Part shown: positions 61,707-64,000 of the stretch, one piece after another | How the letters are laid out: every line of letters begins with the position of its first letter | How positions within the stretch are numbered: position 1 is the stretch's first letter | DNA from: JBBRXJ01 sp038248505 | GTDB taxonomy: Bacteria; Bacteroidota; Bacteroidia; Bacteroidales; JBBRXJ01 | Reading direction: 5' to 3' | Length of the DNA: 64,000 nt | Assembly (NCBI GenBank): GCA_038248505.1 | Contig: JBBRXJ010000003.1 | Span: 1-64,000, forward strand | Translations under genes and position numbers: made by a program | Notes under the pieces: generated by a model | Seen by the model: the letters and a program-made list of their open reading frames with translations, nothing else | Database searches by the model: none | What the model was told of the DNA's origin: nothing

Positions 61707-61930
61707 CTATTTAATTTGTAGATCTTTTGAAATAGTTAAAAATTCATCAACCATATCTTTTGGAACAATTATTTTAACCAATGCTCGGTTGCTTCAGGTT
61801 GTTAAGCCCTTGCATTATAATAGAATTTTGCCTTATCTAAATAATGATACCTATTATATTGATCAGCAATATTAGCACTTACAGAATCTGTAGCTTTAAT
61901 AAATAGGTATCCAATATTTTTCTTTTCCAT
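61707..61930 (-). pseudogene. Decayed small gene between cusA and cusC
   Basis: The minus strand starts EKKNIGYLFIKATDSVSANI then ADQYNRYHYLDKAKFYYNAR, then meets an in-frame TAA. A second piece in another frame, ALVKIIVPKDMVDEFLTISK then DLQIK, ends at 61,707. The total would be about 70-75 residues. I do not recognise the family with confidence; a small P-II-like regulator of metal efflux is possible. The frame break makes it non-functional as read. Confidence 0.4.
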
Positions 61931-61978
61931 AGTAATATCTATTACCTTGTTCTCAATTATTTCCTATATTATTATTTC

Positions 61979-64000
61979 TTATTTCAATGTATTTCTTTTC
62001 TCTCCAATGGCATTTTCCCTCCACATAGATTGAAACAAGGGTACAACAAATATTGTCATAACCTGAATAATCATACCGCCGAACATAGGAATAGCCATTG
62101 GAATCATAATATCTGAGCCTTTTCCGTTGGAAGAAAGTACGGGCAAGAGAGCAATTACAGCAACGGCGGTTGTCATCATAGCAGGACGAACACGTTTTTT
62201 TCCAGCCATAACAACGGCTTCACGCACGGCGTATACTGTTGATGGTTTGTTTTCTTCAAATACTTGATGAATGTATGTACCCATAATAAGACCATCGTTA
62301 GTGGCAATACCAAACAGGGCAATGAACCCGACCCACACGGCCACACTCAGGTTTATGGGGTGCATTTGAAACATATCTCGTAAGTTTATTCCGGCTACGG
62401 CGAAATTCATAAACCAATCCTGACCGTAAAGCCATAACATAATGAAACCACCAGCAAAAGCAACGAATACGCCTGAAAAGTGTATGAGTGAGGCTGTTAC
62501 CGTACGAAACTGGAAGAAAAGCAACAAGAATATCATAATAAGACTGATGGGAATAACAATTGCCAGCCTTTTGGTTGCACGAATTTGCTGTTCGTAGTTA
62601 CCGGCAAATTTGTAAGATACCCCGACCGGCAGAACTATTTCACCTGAGTCAATTTTTTTCTGAATAATTTTAGCTGTTTCTTCCACAACATCAACTTCGG
62701 CTTTGCCTTCTGTTTTATCGAAAATTACATAACCAACAAGAAACGTATTTTCGCTACGAATCATTTGTGCACCTCGTGTGTAATCAATGTCGGCTATTTC
62801 GGCCAACGGAATTTGTACGCCATTCATGGCGGGGATAAGGATGCGCTTTAAATCTTCGGGATTGTCTCGAAGCTCCCTTGCATAGCGTACCCGCATTGGG
62901 AAACGTTCACGGCCTTCAACGGAATTGCTCAACACCATACCGCCAACGGCAACTTGTAATACTTCCTGAACATCGCTTACGCTCATTCCGTAGCGTGCCA
63001 TTGCTTCACGGTTGAGCTTAATCTCAATGTAAGGTGCACTCACGGTACGGTCGTAAAATACGGCGGATGCTTTCACTAAAGGGACATCTTTAAGGGCTTT
63101 TTCAAATTGCATTCCAGCCTTTTCAATAGCATCTAAATCGGGACCGTACACTTTTAAGCCCATTGGCGCACGCATACCAGTTGAAAGCATTACTAAGCGG
63201 GTTTCGATAGGTTGCAACATGGGTGCAGAGGTTAAGCCTGGAATATTGGTAACTTTTACAATTTCGTTCCAAATATCGAGGGGCTTTTTAATTTGTGGTC
63301 TCCACTGGCGGAAATATTCGCCTTTGGAATCGGGAACAAGACTATCGGCATGAACAGCCCTAAACGTTTGTTTTTCGGGATTGTATGTAGTGCCTTTTTT
63401 GAATATATAATTACCGTCTTTGTCCACTTTAAATCGCATACGATGACCGTTTTCATCTAAAATATATTCTGACCGGTAATTAATCGTGTTTTCAAACATT
63501 TGCACAGGTGCAGGGTCAAGGGCTGAATTTACACGCCCCCACTTGCCCACGGCAACCTCTACTTCAGGAATTGCAGAAAGTCGTTTGTCTAGTGTTTCAA
63601 TATATTGAAGATTTTTTTCGATGCTTGAATGAGGCATACTTGTAGGCATAAGCAAAAAAGAACCTTCGTTGAGTGATGGCATAAACTCTTTGCCTGTACC
63701 CGGAAAAGCTTTTACAGAGGCATGCCAAACGTTTGATTGCCGGAAGGTGTTCCATCCTACTTTTTCAAAACCAGAGGCAGCAAAGCCAAATATCTTATCG
63801 AAGCCCTGCCAAACCAGTATTCCGAAAAACAAAGTAAATGCAGGGAGTAAAAGAAATTTCCATTTATTGCGTAAACTCCAGCGAATTATGGGTTCGTAGA
63901 AATGTACCATTAACATTAAAACTGCAAGGATAACAGCAATAATGCCTGTTACAAAAAGGAAGTTTACAAACGTGCTGTTGTGTGCCCCCAATGGCAACCA
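61979..64000 (-). CDS. cusA: CusA/CzcA-type heavy-metal RND efflux pump, C-terminal part
   Basis: This is the inner-membrane proton-driven pump of the operon. The segment seen is the second half of an RND protein of about 1,040 residues or more. Periplasmic loops (MPSLNEGSFLLMPTSMPHSS; IKLNREAMARYGMSVSDVQE) are followed by TM helices 8-12, ending in PAMMTTAVAVIALLPVLSSN. Metal-type RND motifs are present, such as the Met pairs of the porter loops. The gene continues past the right edge of the window, so its start and the proton-relay Asp residues of helix 4 are not seen. Confidence 0.93.
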   Translation of the reverse strand, partial: WLPLGAHNSTFVNFLFVTGIIAVILAVLMLMVHFYEPIIRWSLRNKWKFLLLPAFTLFFGILVWQGFDKIFGFAASGFEKVGWNTFRQSNVWHASVKAFPGTGKEFMPSLNEGSFLLMPTSMPHSSIEKNLQYIETLDKRLSAIPEVEVAVGKWGRVNSALDPAPVQMFENTINYRSEYILDENGHRMRFKVDKDGNYIFKKGTTYNPEKQTFRAVHADSLVPDSKGEYFRQWRPQIKKPLDIWNEIVKVTNIPGLTSAPMLQPIETRLVMLSTGMRAPMGLKVYGPDLDAIEKAGMQFEKALKDVPLVKASAVFYDRTVSAPYIEIKLNREAMARYGMSVSDVQEVLQVAVGGMVLSNSVEGRERFPMRVRYARELRDNPEDLKRILIPAMNGVQIPLAEIADIDYTRGAQMIRSENTFLVGYVIFDKTEGKAEVDVVEETAKIIQKKIDSGEIVLPVGVSYKFAGNYEQQIRATKRLAIVIPISLIMIFLLLFFQFRTVTASLIHFSGVFVAFAGGFIMLWLYGQDWFMNFAVAGINLRDMFQMHPINLSVAVWVGFIALFGIATNDGLIMGTYIHQVFEENKPSTVYAVREAVVMAGKKRVRPAMMTTAVAVIALLPVLSSNGKGSDIMIPMAIPMFGGMIIQVMTIFVVPLFQSMWRENAIGEKRNTLK

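Overview
The window reads as a piece of a low-GC chromosome from the phylum Bacteroidota. The evidence is the Bacteroidota-type primary sigma factor, several promoters matching TAnnTTTG, almost no Shine-Dalgarno sequences, and the run flippase / dUTPase / nucleotidyltransferase / TPR protein / EnvC-like hydrolase, an order I recall from that phylum. I cannot place it below phylum.

Layout. 1-4.0 kb is a decayed accessory strip: a histidine-kinase tail cut by an intact IS256-family element, the C-terminal part of recQ, a structured-looking repeat, and a frameshifted acyltransferase. 4.1-10.9 kb (plus strand) carries crcB, a tRNA-Arg(CCU) gene on the opposite strand, cvpA, tyrS, a Wzz-like protein, a biotin-dependent carboxyltransferase and an O-antigen ligase-like protein. 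10.9-20.0 kb holds polA, queD, an ArsR regulator, a polyprenyl synthase, uvrC and a fused adenylate cyclase-HD protein. 20-24.2 kb contains a ParD/ParE pair, a dead PIN gene, ade and many short palindromic repeats.

24.2-34.2 kb is a long minus-strand block of envelope and RNA-maintenance genes: mnmG, ybeY, an RsbW-like ATPase, an EnvC-like M23 protein, a TPR protein, a sugar nucleotidyltransferase, a SiaC-like protein, dut, a flippase and an epimerase. Three 16-bp parS-like sites (23,699; 24,207; 33,383) lie in or beside it, so I infer that this is part of the ParB-loading, origin-proximal chromosome domain. 34.3-43.9 kb is core housekeeping: pheS, an OsmC protein, ruvB, a VanZ-like protein, priA, pfkA, two Cys-rich proteins and rpoD.

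44-64 kb is mixed. It holds a lipoprotein, a YgjP-like metallopeptidase, an amino-acid permease, a GH13 enzyme, a host gene wrecked by an insertion that contains two transposase relics, a large surface metalloprotease-like protein, an AraC-type membrane regulator, a decayed BRO-N/DUF3368 chimera and a Cus/Czc-type metal-efflux operon (adaptor, outer-membrane factor, RND pump) that runs off the right edge.

The most interesting signals are the parS cluster with nearby AT-rich iterated motifs, the cyclase-HD fusion with an altered metal ligand, a SiaC-like protein sharing a block with an RsbW-like ATPase, the REP-like palindromes, and a pair of conserved-block repeats 56 kb apart that look like structured RNA.
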